Below are positions 17,428 to 26,561 of a stretch of 64,000 nucleotides of DNA, one piece after another (positions within the stretch are counted from its first letter, which is position 1; every line of letters starts with the position of its first letter). The notes beneath the pieces were generated by a model. That model did no database searches. It saw only the letters and a program-made list of their open reading frames with translations, and had not been told where the DNA came from. Source of the DNA: Arthrobacter sulfonylureivorans (lineage in GTDB: Bacteria; Actinomycetota; Actinomycetes; Actinomycetales; Micrococcaceae); assembly GCA_004000035.1 (NCBI GenBank), contig RJAE01000003.1, forward strand, positions 1 through 64,000. The letters are read 5' to 3'. Both the position numbers and the translations under genes were made by a program.

Positions 17428-18312
17428 ATGACTTCCGGCGAGCCTTCCGCGCACCATCCCTTCCCGGCCGACCCCGGCGACACCGCCGCCGCGAAATCCG
17501 AGCAAGCCCCGGAAGCGAAGACCACCTTGGCGGCGGAGCTGTGGTATCGCGCCGATCCCGGACTCTTCAGCGATGAGCTCCGGAACCGGCTGTTGGTCGA
17601 ATTTCCCGGCGCCACGTTTTCCGACGGCGTGGCCTTGCTGCCGCACGCGGAGCATTCCTTCGACATCAACGGTTCCGCCGGTGTGCAGACCGTCCACCTG
17701 AGCACGGGTCTGGCCGTTCCGCGCGCGCAGCTGCCCTCCGCCGAAGCACTGGAAGCCACGCCCACCGACCAAAGCTGGTCCTGGCCGGATGCGGAGCAGG
17801 AGGTGCCCGGCTGCAGCCACCGGATCCTGGTCACGGAAGTGGTGGCCAGCGGCTTCGAACCGAAACCGCGCGTGGAGTCCTTCCAGCGGGTGCTGCGCCT
17901 GCTGGCCGCGGAGACCAGCCCGGCTGCCATCCGCTGGCTGCACAACTCCCACTGGCGCAGCCCGGACGAACTGGAGGCCGCCCACCCGCTGGCCGGCCCC
18001 GTCAACATGCGGTTCTTCCTGGTCAGCAACGACGAAGGCGCCATGGTGGTGGACAGCCTGGGCATGTACCAGCTGGGCCTGCCGGACGTGCAGGTGCATT
18101 TTCGGGACATAGACCCGAACGTGCTGGTGGAACTGGCCTTCAACGTGGCTGCCTACCTCTACGAGCACGGGCCGGTGATCCAGTCCAAGGCCCAGCTGAA
18201 CGGCCCGGAGGGAATGAAGTTCACCGCCACCTGGGAAGATTCGGTGCTGCCGCCGCTGCGCACCGTGATCGATCTGGACCCGGGCACGCCCTTTTCGGCC
18301 GGCAACCGGTAG
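17428..18312 (+). CDS. DUF4261-like cytosolic protein
   Basis: 294 residues, no membrane segments or signal peptide. The C-terminal region with VVDSLGMYQLGLPDVQVHFR then DIDPNVLVELAFNVAAYLYE resembles DUF4261, whose members share the VVDTLGLxxLGLPDxQ pattern. Middle sequence LRLLAAETSPAAIRWLHNSH also fits. The role of the family is unknown. It converges on the CGNR regulator gene, with a hairpin between the two stops. Confidence 0.6.
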   Translation: MTSGEPSAHHPFPADPGDTAAAKSEQAPEAKTTLAAELWYRADPGLFSDELRNRLLVEFPGATFSDGVALLPHAEHSFDINGSAGVQTVHLSTGLAVPRAQLPSAEALEATPTDQSWSWPDAEQEVPGCSHRILVTEVVASGFEPKPRVESFQRVLRLLAAETSPAAIRWLHNSHWRSPDELEAAHPLAGPVNMRFFLVSNDEGAMVVDSLGMYQLGLPDVQVHFRDIDPNVLVELAFNVAAYLYEHGPVIQSKAQLNGPEGMKFTATWEDSVLPPLRTVIDLDPGTPFSAGNR

Positions 18313-18327
18313 GCCAGCCGTGGGGGA

Positions 18328-18344
18328 GCGGGCGCTTGGCCCGC
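18328..18344. terminator. Hairpin between convergent genes
   Basis: Arms GCGGGC and GCCCGC with a GCTTG loop, between the DUF4261 stop and the CGNR stop. It has no T-tract, so it is at best a weak bidirectional terminator. Confidence 0.4.
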
Positions 18345-18358
18345 AGCACGCCGGGTAG

Positions 18359-18907
18359 TCAGCTCGCGGCAGCCGACTTCCGCGCCCGGTAAGCGGCCAC
18401 ATGCGTTCGGTTGGCGCAGTTGCCGGTATCGCAGAAAAGCTTCGATCTGTTCTTCGACAGGTCCACGAGTACCGCGGAGCAGTCGTCGGCGGCGCAGGTC
18501 CGGAGCCGGTCCAGCTGCTTCTCGCGGATCACGTCCACCAGCGCCATCGCAACTTCCACCGCAATCCGCACGTCCAGCGGTGCAGCGGGGCTGGTGGCGT
18601 GCAGGTGGTAGTCCCACTGGTCGTGCTTGATCAGCTGCGGGATGGCACCGGCGTCGGCCAGAATCTTGTTCACCATGGCGACGGCGCGGTCCTCCGGCGC
18701 TGACCAGGCCTCCTTGAGCACCAGGCGCAGCGAGCGGACCGCCTGAAGTTCCTCGTCGGAATGCGTGCGCGAGCCGGTCAGTCCGAACTCGTCGACCAGC
18801 GCGTCCAGCTCCGCCACGCTGGCCAGGCTGTCCGGATGGACCTCGGCCGTGTTGACCAGCCGCGCCGCGTCCACCAGCGAATGCTGCGTGTCATGAGCAA
18901 AAACCAT
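18359..18907 (-). CDS. CGNR zinc-finger transcriptional regulator
   Basis: 182 residues. The C-terminal CGNR finger is complete: RLRTCAADDCSAVLVDLSKN, then RSKLFCDTGNCANRTHVAAY, with the four Cys that bind zinc and the family GNCANR (CGNR) motif. The N-terminal ABATE-like domain starts with the typical HDTQHSLVDAARLVNT. It is divergent from an EamA exporter, a common actinobacterial pairing in which the regulator controls the exporter. A GAGTCAAG ribosome binding region precedes ATG 18907. Confidence 0.88.
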   Translation of the reverse strand: MVFAHDTQHSLVDAARLVNTAEVHPDSLASVAELDALVDEFGLTGSRTHSDEELQAVRSLRLVLKEAWSAPEDRAVAMVNKILADAGAIPQLIKHDQWDYHLHATSPAAPLDVRIAVEVAMALVDVIREKQLDRLRTCAADDCSAVLVDLSKNRSKLFCDTGNCANRTHVAAYRARKSAAAS

Positions 18908-18933
18908 CTTGACTCCTGAACCTTAGCGGTATT

Positions 18934-18962
18934 ATTGTAAGGAGTATACCTCTTATGACTCC
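18934..18962. promoter_or_regulatory. Divergent promoter region with GTATAC-centred operator candidate
   Basis: On the minus strand TACAAT (complement of 18934-18939) is a good -10 for the CGNR gene. Immediately upstream is AAGGAGTATACCTCTT (18939-18954), an imperfect palindrome centred on GTATAC. It lies between the divergent CGNR and EamA starts, where a regulator of both would bind. Confidence 0.5.
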
Positions 18963-19013
18963 TGACAGGCCCACGCTGCGCCGGGAGAACCGCACATCCC
19001 TGAAGGACCACCC

Positions 19014-20018
19014 ATGGCTTCCACCACCGCCGAGCAGCGCACCCAGACAGCCCTGCCACGCCCCGGCTCCGCCGCGGCCGGCGTCGGCATTGCCTTGGCG
19101 TCCTCCGCGGTCTTCGGGCTCTCGGGATCTTTTGCCAAGGCCCTGCTGGAATCCGGCTGGACACCCGCCTCCGCAGTGGCCGTGCGCATGGTGGCCGCGG
19201 CGCTGGTGTTGTCCCTGCCCGCCGCGATCATGCTGCGCGGCCGGTGGCACCAGTTGCAGAAGAACTGGAAGACCATTGTGCTCTTCGGATTGATCGGTGT
19301 GGCCGGCTGTCAGCTGTTCTATTTCAACGCCGTGGCCACCCTGTCCGTGGGTGTCGCGCTGCTGCTGGAGTTCCTGGCGCCGGTGCTGATTGTCCTCTGG
19401 CTCTGGCTGACCAGCCGCCGCATGCCCCGCCCGGCAACTATCGCCGGAGCGGTGCTGGCGGTGGCCGGGCTGATGCTGGTCCTCGATGTGTTCGGGCCGG
19501 TGAAGCTTGATTTGGCCGGCGTCCTCTGGGGGCTCGGCGCAGCGGTGTGCCTGGTGGTCTACTTCTTCATCACCGCCAAACAGAACGATTCGCTCCCCCC
19601 GCTGGTCCTGGCCGCCGGCGGCCTGCTGGTGGGCGGTGCCGCCATTGTGGTCCTGGGCGCGGTGCAGATCTTGCCCATGACCTTCAGCGCGGCCGATGTG
19701 CAGCTGGCCGGCTGGAATACCCAGTGGTGGGTTCCGCTGGCCGGCCTGGTGCTGCTGTCCACGGTGCTGTCCTATGTCACCGGCATCATGGCCGCACGGG
19801 CGCTCGGCTCCAAGGTGGCTTCCTTCGTCTCGCTGACCGAGGTGCTGTTCGCCGTGATCTGGGCCTGGCTGCTGCTGGGCGAGCTCCCCGCCATCATCCA
19901 ACTGCTCGGCGGCGTCCTGATCGTGGCCGGCGTCGTGCTGGTCCGCTCCGACGAGCTGCGCGGCCCCAAGCTCGCGAGGCGACGGCCAGAACCTGCACCG
20001 CCGGTGAAAGGGCAGTGA
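19014..20018 (+). CDS. EamA family (DMT) transporter
   Basis: 334 residues with ten membrane segments in two EamA repeats. ASSAVFGLSGSFAKALLESG starts the first, and VPLAGLVLLSTVLSYVTGIM and LTEVLFAVIWAWLLLGELP (the typical LxEPVFAxLxAxLxLGE motif) belong to the second. An AAGGA ribosome binding site precedes ATG 19014. Probably an exporter of amino acids or a small metabolite; divergent from the CGNR regulator. Its stop is only 9 bp from the convergent PEP-enzyme stop. Confidence 0.9.
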   Translation: MASTTAEQRTQTALPRPGSAAAGVGIALASSAVFGLSGSFAKALLESGWTPASAVAVRMVAAALVLSLPAAIMLRGRWHQLQKNWKTIVLFGLIGVAGCQLFYFNAVATLSVGVALLLEFLAPVLIVLWLWLTSRRMPRPATIAGAVLAVAGLMLVLDVFGPVKLDLAGVLWGLGAAVCLVVYFFITAKQNDSLPPLVLAAGGLLVGGAAIVVLGAVQILPMTFSAADVQLAGWNTQWWVPLAGLVLLSTVLSYVTGIMAARALGSKVASFVSLTEVLFAVIWAWLLLGELPAIIQLLGGVLIVAGVVLVRSDELRGPKLARRRPEPAPPVKGQ

Positions 20019-20027
20019 TGCGCCGGG

Positions 20028-22793
20028 TCATGCTTCCACGACGATCGTTCCCGCGGCGCCGTCCACGGAGAGGGTGTCGCCGGTCTTGATTCGGGTGGTT
20101 GCATCGGGGACTCCGACGACGGCGGGTATTCCGTACTCGCGGGCGACGACGGCTCCGTGGGAAATGGGCCCGCCCATTTCCATCACCAGTGCTCCGGCGG
20201 TCATGAATAGGGGTGTCCATCCCGGGTCCGTCGACGGGGCAACGAGGATTTCGCCGGGTTCCAGTCGCGCGCTCACCGGGTCCAGGATGACTCTGGCCTT
20301 GCCTGTCACCGTGCCGGCGGAGGCCGGCGCCCCGACCAGGGTTCCCGGGCTCAGCTGCCCGTCCCCCGGCGATACCGCGCGGGTTTGCGCAGCGATCGCG
20401 GCTTCGACGTCGGTGCCGTCGGAAAGCAGTAGCCGGGGGATGTGCCTGCGCCGCATTTCGCGCTGGTAGTTTCGGCGGCGTTCGGCGATGGGTCCGCGCA
20501 GGTCCGCGCCGCGCAGACCCACGCGGGCTTCGGTGAAGTCGAGGAAGAAGATGTCGTCGGGGGCCGTGATGCGGCCGGCGTCGGCGAGTTCCTCGCCCAC
20601 CAGTTGAAGCTGCCGGCGGAGGGCAGCGAGGGTGGCGATAAGTCGGAACTTGGGGGACTCGCGCATGCCGGCGGTGGCGCGTGCGCGTCGGAGGCTGTGG
20701 GCCACGATGATTCCGCGCAGTCTGGACCTGCCGCGGACCCGCGCGGCCAGCTCGGCTGCTTTGGCTTCGGCCGTTTCTGCGGCTCGCTTGAATAGCCGGT
20801 CCGGCGCGAGCTCCGGGTCCGTCAGTTTCAAATAGTTGGCCAAGACGTTGATGATATGGGCCGGGTCCTCGGACCATCGGGGGATGCCGAGGTCAATCTC
20901 GGCCACGGAGCGGTGACCGTAGGTGGCGAGGAAATCGCGCAGTTCGTTCTGGCAGACGGCGGGCAGCGCGCCCTCACGATAGCGGCGGGCCAGTAACTGG
21001 GGGTCTTCCTCCGTGAGTGTACGGACCGACTGAGCGTCCTCGCGGATCACACTGGCGGTGCGCCAGAGGTCCAGATCCATCTGAGTGGTCACATTGTGCG
21101 GCAGGCCGCGCAGGACCGTCTGCAGGTCGCCGGGCTGCGCCAGCCGGCCCAGCGCCAAACGGGCCAGACCCAGCCAGATGTACCCGGCCGCGGGCGGCGG
21201 CAATTCGCGGACCAGGACGGAGGTGACGTCCTTGGCCAGGACGCGCTCCACGAAGTCCAGGCGCCGGGCACTGGAGGCTGGCTCCGGCAGCACCAGCATC
21301 CGTTCGAAATCGCGGCGCGACGCCCCGGCCCGTTCCATCGCTGCGGCGGGGTTGGCCATCGCACGCAGGACCTGGGGAAGCAGGCGCAGTTGCGGGAAGG
21401 CGCGGAAGGTTGTTTTCAGCGACGCCAGCCGGGACTCCCTGATGAGCGAGAACCGGGGGTCGGCCGCCAGATGCCGCAACACGTCCACTGACCTGGCATC
21501 CGCCGCTTTCATCAAGCGCAGTATGCCGCTGCGGCCGCCCTTGCTACGCACTAGCGGGGTGACGTCGAGATAAATGCGCATTCCGACTTGGGCAAACCGG
21601 TAGACAGCCTCGCCGTAGTTTGTCCACGCGGCCCGGTTGCTGCTCGCGATCAAGTCGAAGGATGCCATGCCCATGGGCGTCATCGGCCGGGTCAGCCCTT
21701 GCAGCAGGCTGACACACAGGTAGGCGCGGGCACCGTCGTCGCGGTCGTATGGCTCGGGCAGCGGATACAGCGTGGTGATCGGACGGGATTGCACCACCCG
21801 CACTTCGCCGTCCGTTTCGATGGCCCACTCCAGATCCTGCGGCTCGCCAAAGTGTTCCTCTGCGAGGGTGCCGAGCCTGGAAAGGTCTTGAACCTGCTCG
21901 TCGGTCAGGCACGCCTGCTGCTGGCCGTCCTGCAGCTGCAGACGCCGGGTGCCGCCACCGGAGGTGGCCCGGATTTCGATGCGTTTGTCCCCGAACCTGC
22001 GCTCAAGGATTTCACCGGTAGCTGCATCGACCCTGAACTGGTCCGGGTTCACGGCCCCGCTGACCAGTGCCTCGCCGAGTCCGGGCGCCGCATCGACCAC
22101 GGTCTCCTGGCGCCGTCCGGTCAGCGGGTTGGCCGTGAACAACACCCCGGACACGGCGGCATCGACCATTTTCTGAACAACGACGGCGATGCCGACAGAG
22201 TCCTGGGCAATCCCGTGATCCGCACGGTAGGCCACCGCCCGTTCCGTCCACAGGGAGACCCAGCATCCGCGGACCGCGGCCAGGAGCGCGTCCGGGCCGA
22301 TGACGTTGAGATAAGAGGTCAGCTGGCCGGCGAAGCTGGCTTCAGGCAGGTCCTCTGCCGTGGAGGAGGACCGCACAGCCACCGGAGTGTCCTCGCCCAG
22401 ACGGGCGTAGGCGGCAAGGATGGCTTCGGCGATGTCCTCGGGTATCGGGGTGGCTTCGAGCCTGGTGCGTATCTGCTCCGCGAACCCGGCCAGGACCGGT
22501 TCCCCCGGATTGGACGCCGTCTGTCCGGTTTCCGCGCCCGGCCTGTCGGCAGACGCCTGCAGCGCCTCAACTGCAGGGCCCAGCCCTGCAGTGGCCGCTG
22601 CCTGCCGGTAGGCAGCGGTGCGGACGCAGAAGCCGTCCGGGATGGGGAATCCTGCAGCCAAGAGCACACCGAGGTTGGCGGCCTTGCCCCCGACCTCTGG
22701 CAACATGCCCGCATCCACGTCGGCCAGATCGATGACGATGCCGACTGGACGTGGTGCAGCCTGCTCTGCGCTATCCATCATTGACCCCATCAC
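20028..22793 (-). CDS. PEP-utilising phosphotransferase, rifampicin phosphotransferase / PEP-synthase-like
   Basis: Up to 921 residues (four Met codons crowd the N-terminus, so the exact start is open). The N-terminal ATP-grasp domain shows EVGGKAANLGVLLAAGFPIP near 33, TPVAVRSSSTAEDLPEASFA near 135, SGVLFTANPLTGRR near 216 and VVQSRPITTLYPLPE near 332. The C-terminal swivelling His domain contains GGPISHGAVVAREYGIPAVV, with the phospho-accepting His. The order ATP-grasp, central variable domain, His domain is that of rifampicin phosphotransferase, whereas PEP synthase ends in a TIM barrel. The central domain (about 350-800) sets the substrate and could not be assigned, so rifampicin inactivation is only a possibility. 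Confidence 0.78.
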   Translation of the reverse strand: MMGSMMDSAEQAAPRPVGIVIDLADVDAGMLPEVGGKAANLGVLLAAGFPIPDGFCVRTAAYRQAAATAGLGPAVEALQASADRPGAETGQTASNPGEPVLAGFAEQIRTRLEATPIPEDIAEAILAAYARLGEDTPVAVRSSSTAEDLPEASFAGQLTSYLNVIGPDALLAAVRGCWVSLWTERAVAYRADHGIAQDSVGIAVVVQKMVDAAVSGVLFTANPLTGRRQETVVDAAPGLGEALVSGAVNPDQFRVDAATGEILERRFGDKRIEIRATSGGGTRRLQLQDGQQQACLTDEQVQDLSRLGTLAEEHFGEPQDLEWAIETDGEVRVVQSRPITTLYPLPEPYDRDDGARAYLCVSLLQGLTRPMTPMGMASFDLIASSNRAAWTNYGEAVYRFAQVGMRIYLDVTPLVRSKGGRSGILRLMKAADARSVDVLRHLAADPRFSLIRESRLASLKTTFRAFPQLRLLPQVLRAMANPAAAMERAGASRRDFERMLVLPEPASSARRLDFVERVLAKDVTSVLVRELPPPAAGYIWLGLARLALGRLAQPGDLQTVLRGLPHNVTTQMDLDLWRTASVIREDAQSVRTLTEEDPQLLARRYREGALPAVCQNELRDFLATYGHRSVAEIDLGIPRWSEDPAHIINVLANYLKLTDPELAPDRLFKRAAETAEAKAAELAARVRGRSRLRGIIVAHSLRRARATAGMRESPKFRLIATLAALRRQLQLVGEELADAGRITAPDDIFFLDFTEARVGLRGADLRGPIAERRRNYQREMRRRHIPRLLLSDGTDVEAAIAAQTRAVSPGDGQLSPGTLVGAPASAGTVTGKARVILDPVSARLEPGEILVAPSTDPGWTPLFMTAGALVMEMGGPISHGAVVAREYGIPAVVGVPDATTRIKTGDTLSVDGAAGTIVVEA

Positions 22794-22985
22794 CAGACGG
22801 GCAAAGCATTATTCATGCGACTCTAAGGCCAGCCCCTGCAAGAATTCAACGGGCCGCGAGGGGCGGGGCCAGAGGGGGGCCGAAGTTGATCCTCGCAGGC
22901 GGAACGGCCGGGGCTTCTGGCGGAAACGCACAAGGTCGAGAGAAGTCGGTTGATCTGCCGGTCCGGCACGCTGACCTTCAAGATG

Positions 22986-23663
22986 TCAGCGGACAATTTT
23001 GAAGTTGAATTGGGGCGTGCCGAGCGCGGAATAGAGGCGGAGCCAGACTGGCAGGAGCATTTCGACTCCACGGGCGGTGGTGATGTCGCCGAGGTCGATG
23101 ACGTCCTGGTGACCGAAGTCCTTCAGGAGCTCGGTGACTGTGTTCTTGGCGTCGGCGTCGTTACCGGAAACGAAGACCGTGCCGGTGTCGGAAAGCAGTC
23201 CTGGGCGGGCTTGGAGGTCGGCTGTGAGGGTGTTGAGAGCCTTCACCACGCGCGCCGCGGGGAAGGCCCGCTGGATCTGCTCCCCGAGGGAGTCAGTGTC
23301 CTTGACCAAGAGGGTCGGCGGCACTCCGTGACTGAAGTCCAAGGGGTTGGCGATGTCGAGGATGACTTTGCCGTCGAGGTTTTCCGCGCCGGCCTGGGCT
23401 AGGGCGTCCAGGGAGGCGCCGCCGTTGGTTGCGTTGACGATCAGCTCGGCGCCGGCTGCGGCGTCGGCGAATCGGGCAACATCGATGTCGGGGTTGTCGG
23501 CGGCCCAGGCAGTCAAGGGCGGAGTGCCCATGGCGTCTGCCGCGGTCCGGGACAGCGTAGTTTCAGGATCGCGGGTTCCGATGGTGACGGTGTGGCCGAG
23601 CTCGGCTAGGCGTGCTGCGATGGTCCGGCCGACCCTGCCGGTTCCGAGGACTGCTGCTTTCAT
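22986..23663 (-). CDS. NADPH-dependent F420-reductase-family protein (Rossmann fold)
   Basis: Start at 23663, where AGGAGAAGATC precedes ATG; 225 residues. MKAAVLGTGRVGRTIAARLA is the GxGxxG dinucleotide fold and IGTRDPE gives NADP preference. VILDIANPLDF and RVVKALNTLTADLQ are hallmark F420:NADP-oxidoreductase-family motifs. Many bacterial members do not use F420 and the substrate is unknown. It is co-directional with the PEP enzyme, 192 bp away. Confidence 0.8.
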   Translation of the reverse strand: MKAAVLGTGRVGRTIAARLAELGHTVTIGTRDPETTLSRTAADAMGTPPLTAWAADNPDIDVARFADAAAGAELIVNATNGGASLDALAQAGAENLDGKVILDIANPLDFSHGVPPTLLVKDTDSLGEQIQRAFPAARVVKALNTLTADLQARPGLLSDTGTVFVSGNDADAKNTVTELLKDFGHQDVIDLGDITTARGVEMLLPVWLRLYSALGTPQFNFKIVR

Positions 23664-23939
23664 GATCTTCTCCTGTTCGGTTCGGGGTTGCCCCGGTCGA
23701 ATCTGGACGCCTTCACCACTCACTGTGCTCCTCCCACGGGAGGCAGGCCAGCCCGGACGAGAAAAGCCAGGGCAGGAGCTGTAATGCCCGCCACGAGAGC
23801 TTGCTCACATATCTATGGCGTGTGGCACAGGGGCGGGTCGCTCAGGTCATATAGTTGATGGCTCAACGAACTTACCGGACGTTCAGTTAGACACGAGGTC
23901 GCTCACAGCGGCCGCGCCAGCAACAAGTTAGGCCCCGCT

Positions 23940-25295
23940 ATGGATATCAAGGCCCGCATCGAGGCGGCTCCCATGAAGCGCACGCAGGTTGGCGTCATCG
24001 CCATCTGTATGGCGCTGTACATGATCGACGGTTTCGACGTCCTGGTGATGGCGTTCAGCGCCAACGCAGTGATGGAGGACTGGGGCCTGAGCGCCAGCCA
24101 ACTGGGCGTGCTGCTGAGCTCCGCGCTGATCGGCATGGCAATTGGCTCCATCTTCGTCTCCAGCGTCGCGGACGTGATTGGCCGGCAGAAGACGCTGGTG
24201 ATCGGTGCGGCAATCGTCGCGGTGGGGATGCTGGTCTCGGCCTTCGCGCCCGGCTACGGAGTGCTGGTGGTGCTGCGCTTCATCACCGGTTTGGCCGTGG
24301 GCACGCTGCAGGCGACCGCCAACGTCCTGGCGTCCGAGTTCTCCAACGCCAAGCGCCGTTCCACCGCGCTGGCCCTGGTCAGCATCGGACAGCCGATCGG
24401 CGGGGTGCTCGGCGGCATGGCCACCGGCGCCCTGATCACCGCTTTCGGCTGGCGCTCCGCCTTCCTCTTCGGCGCCGTCATCACCGTGGTCATGATCCCG
24501 TTCATCATGAAGGCCGTCCCTGAGTCGGTGGACTTCCTGCTGGTGCGCCGCCCGGAGAATGCCCTGCAGCGCATCAACAAGGTGCTGCGCCGGATCGACC
24601 AGCCGGTGGTCGCCGAGCTGCCCGCCCTGCCCGAGGCCCCGGCCAAGAAGAAGTCCCGCTTTGCCGACGTGCTGACCGGCGTCAACGCCCGCCGCACCAT
24701 CCTGATCTCGCTGGCGTACTTCATCCTGATGGCCAGCTTCTACTTCGCCAACTCCTGGACTCCCAAGCTGGTCACCGCCAGCGGCTTCAGCCAGCAGGAC
24801 GGCATCACCGCCGGCGTGCTCTTCAGCGTCGGCGCGATCATCGGCGCCGTCGTGCTGGGCGCCTTCGGCGCCCGCTTCCCGATGCGCAAGGTCCTCGCGG
24901 TGTTCTTCGTTATCGGCGGCCTGACCTTCGGCGCGTTCTCGCTCTCCACCGGATCGCTGGCCGGCGCGCTGTTCGCCGCCGCCCTGGTGGGCTTCGGCTC
25001 CAACGCCCCGATCGCCGGCATGCTGGCCATCAGCCCCACCTACTACACCTCCGAGGTGCGCGGCACCGCACTGGGCCTGGTCATCGGCATGGGCCGCGTC
25101 GGCGCGATCGCGTCGCCAATCATCGCCGGCGCTCTGATGGACGGCGGCTGGCAGCCCACCGACCTCTACTTCCTGTTCATCATCCCGATGCTGATCGGCG
25201 CCGTGGTGATCTCGATGCTGGGCAAGCCGGTGCTGGCATCGGTCGCACCGAGGAGCGAAACGGCCCGCGAGCAGGAATCGGCCGGCAAGCGCTAG
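23940..25295 (+). CDS. Aromatic acid:H+ symporter (AAHS) family MFS transporter
   Basis: 451 residues, 12 membrane segments. MKRTQVGVIAICMALYMIDG followed by FDVLVMAFSA carries the AAHS motif DGxDxxxxxF in segment 1. DVIGRQKTLVIGAAIVAVGM is the MFS loop 2-3, and RSTALALVSIGQPIGGVLGG is typical of BenK/PcaK relatives. Likely imports an aromatic carboxylate such as protocatechuate or benzoate. No aromatic catabolic genes adjoin it, but a ring-cleavage cluster end lies at the left edge of the window. It is followed by a strong hairpin terminator. Confidence 0.87.
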   Translation: MDIKARIEAAPMKRTQVGVIAICMALYMIDGFDVLVMAFSANAVMEDWGLSASQLGVLLSSALIGMAIGSIFVSSVADVIGRQKTLVIGAAIVAVGMLVSAFAPGYGVLVVLRFITGLAVGTLQATANVLASEFSNAKRRSTALALVSIGQPIGGVLGGMATGALITAFGWRSAFLFGAVITVVMIPFIMKAVPESVDFLLVRRPENALQRINKVLRRIDQPVVAELPALPEAPAKKKSRFADVLTGVNARRTILISLAYFILMASFYFANSWTPKLVTASGFSQQDGITAGVLFSVGAIIGAVVLGAFGARFPMRKVLAVFFVIGGLTFGAFSLSTGSLAGALFAAALVGFGSNAPIAGMLAISPTYYTSEVRGTALGLVIGMGRVGAIASPIIAGALMDGGWQPTDLYFLFIIPMLIGAVVISMLGKPVLASVAPRSETAREQESAGKR

Positions 25296-25325
25296 CCACC
25301 TGCGGTCCTCTCTCAGAACCCCATA

Positions 25326-25366
25326 ACGACGGCGGGGCTCGGCACACTGCCGAGCCCCGCCGTCGT
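25326..25366. terminator. Strong intrinsic hairpin after the AAHS transporter
   Basis: Perfect 19-bp arms (ACGACGGCGGGGCTCGGCA and its complement) with a CAC loop, just after the AAHS stop. No long T-tract follows. The outer ACGACGGCGG arm recurs in other hairpins in the window. Confidence 0.9.
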
Positions 25367-25472
25367 ACTGTGCGCAGGTGCCTGCCACGCGCGTAGCCCT
25401 TGCCATCCCCTGACCGGTTCGGGGATGATGCCTAGGCGCGGTGCTTTAGCGCCTAAGCCGAAAGGGACGCCG

Positions 25473-26189
25473 ATGCTGCAGGCATTTGGCTGGGGCCTGC
25501 TTGCTGGCTCCTCCTACTTCCTGGGCGGATTGTTTGCCCTGCGGTGGCGGATCAACAGCGTGCTGCTGGGTGTGCTGACGGGCCTCGGCGCCGGCGCCCT
25601 GTTATCGGCCGTCGCCTACAAGCTCATCGACGAAGCCGGCCGGCTGGCCGGCGGGAGCGGTTTCGTCGGAGCCGGGCTGGTCGGCGGTGCGGTGGCGACG
25701 TCGTGGGTGGTGAACGGGGCCAGACGGGACACGCGGCTGTCCGCGCCACCGCTCCACGAGCCCCGGTTCCTGGTGATCGGGCTGTCCGTTGTCGCCGAAT
25801 CCATCATCATTTCCGGTGGCCTGGTCAGTGGCTACGGCATCAGCGCCGCTATGCTTGCCGCGGTCTTCCTCTGCGGCGTGCCCGAGGCCATGGCGGACAC
25901 CGGACCGCTGCGCAAGGCCGGCCTGACCCGCCGCCACGTCATGACCGCCTGGATCACCATGACGATCCTCTGCGGCCTATCCGTGGCCGTGTTCACGTTG
26001 CTGCTCACGCTCGTGCCGCCGCAGGTGGTTGCCTTCGTGCTCGCCTTTGCCGGCGGCGGCGTCCTGACGAACGTGACGGTCCGGATGGTGCCGGAGGGCA
26101 TCCGGGACGCCGGCGCGGCCACCGGCATCGCGATCGCCGTAGGTTTCGGTCTCTCGTTCGCCCTCGTGGAGATCGTCGGCGCGCACTGA
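25473..26189 (+). CDS. ZIP family metal transporter-like membrane protein
   Basis: Start at ATG 25473 (RBS AAAGGGA), 238 residues, seven to eight membrane segments. GVLTGLGAGALLSAVAYKLI near 30 and VVAESIIISGGLVSGYGISA near 110, with a polar Glu in the membrane, resemble ZIP transporters; LAFAGGGVLTNVTVRMVPEG near 190 matches the ZIP segment with a conserved E near the end. The usual ZIP His residues are largely missing, so metal transport is uncertain. Confidence 0.65.
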   Translation: MLQAFGWGLLAGSSYFLGGLFALRWRINSVLLGVLTGLGAGALLSAVAYKLIDEAGRLAGGSGFVGAGLVGGAVATSWVVNGARRDTRLSAPPLHEPRFLVIGLSVVAESIIISGGLVSGYGISAAMLAAVFLCGVPEAMADTGPLRKAGLTRRHVMTAWITMTILCGLSVAVFTLLLTLVPPQVVAFVLAFAGGGVLTNVTVRMVPEGIRDAGAATGIAIAVGFGLSFALVEIVGAH

Positions 26190-26277
26190 GGCAGCGGTGT
26201 GAAGGGGTGGTGCGATGCCGCGGCGGTGGAGCAGACTAGAACCAGCCAGCATCCACGACGCACACCGGAGGCCTGCC

Positions 26278-26553
26278 ATGTGCCGGAATATCCGCCAGCT
26301 CCACAATTTCGAACCCGCGGCGACGAATGCCGAAATCGAGGCTGCCGCTTTGCAGTACGTGCGCAAGGTCAGCGGCAGCAACAAGCCATCGAAGGCCAAC
26401 GAGGAAGCGTTCAATCGTGCGGTGCACGAAATCGCGCACATCACCGCGCACCTGCTCGACGACCTGGTGACGGTGGCGCCGCCGAAGAACCGCGAGGAAG
26501 AAGCAGCCAAGGCCCGTGCCCGCGCGGCCGTGCGCTACGGCACGGCCGTCTAG
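26278..26553 (+). CDS. DUF2277 family protein
   Basis: 91 residues beginning MCRNIRQLHNFEPAATNAEI, followed by YVRKVSGSNKPSKANEEAFN and DDLVTVAPPKNREEEAAKAR, an almost complete match to the small conserved DUF2277 family. No function is known. A longer start at 26215 would add an unconserved N-terminus and is rejected. It converges on the Xre regulator. Confidence 0.9.
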   Translation: MCRNIRQLHNFEPAATNAEIEAAALQYVRKVSGSNKPSKANEEAFNRAVHEIAHITAHLLDDLVTVAPPKNREEEAAKARARAAVRYGTAV

Positions 26554-26561
26554 CCCGGACC

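Noticed and set aside
23664-23939. Search for a regulator or operator between the reductase and AAHS genes
   Set aside because: Only a short GTTGA-TGGC-TCAAC stem near 23855 was noted; too weak to report as an operator.
23928-25406. Long minus-strand open frame opposite the AAHS transporter
   Set aside because: Low-complexity His/Asp/Gly sequence without motif, fully antisense to a clear transporter.
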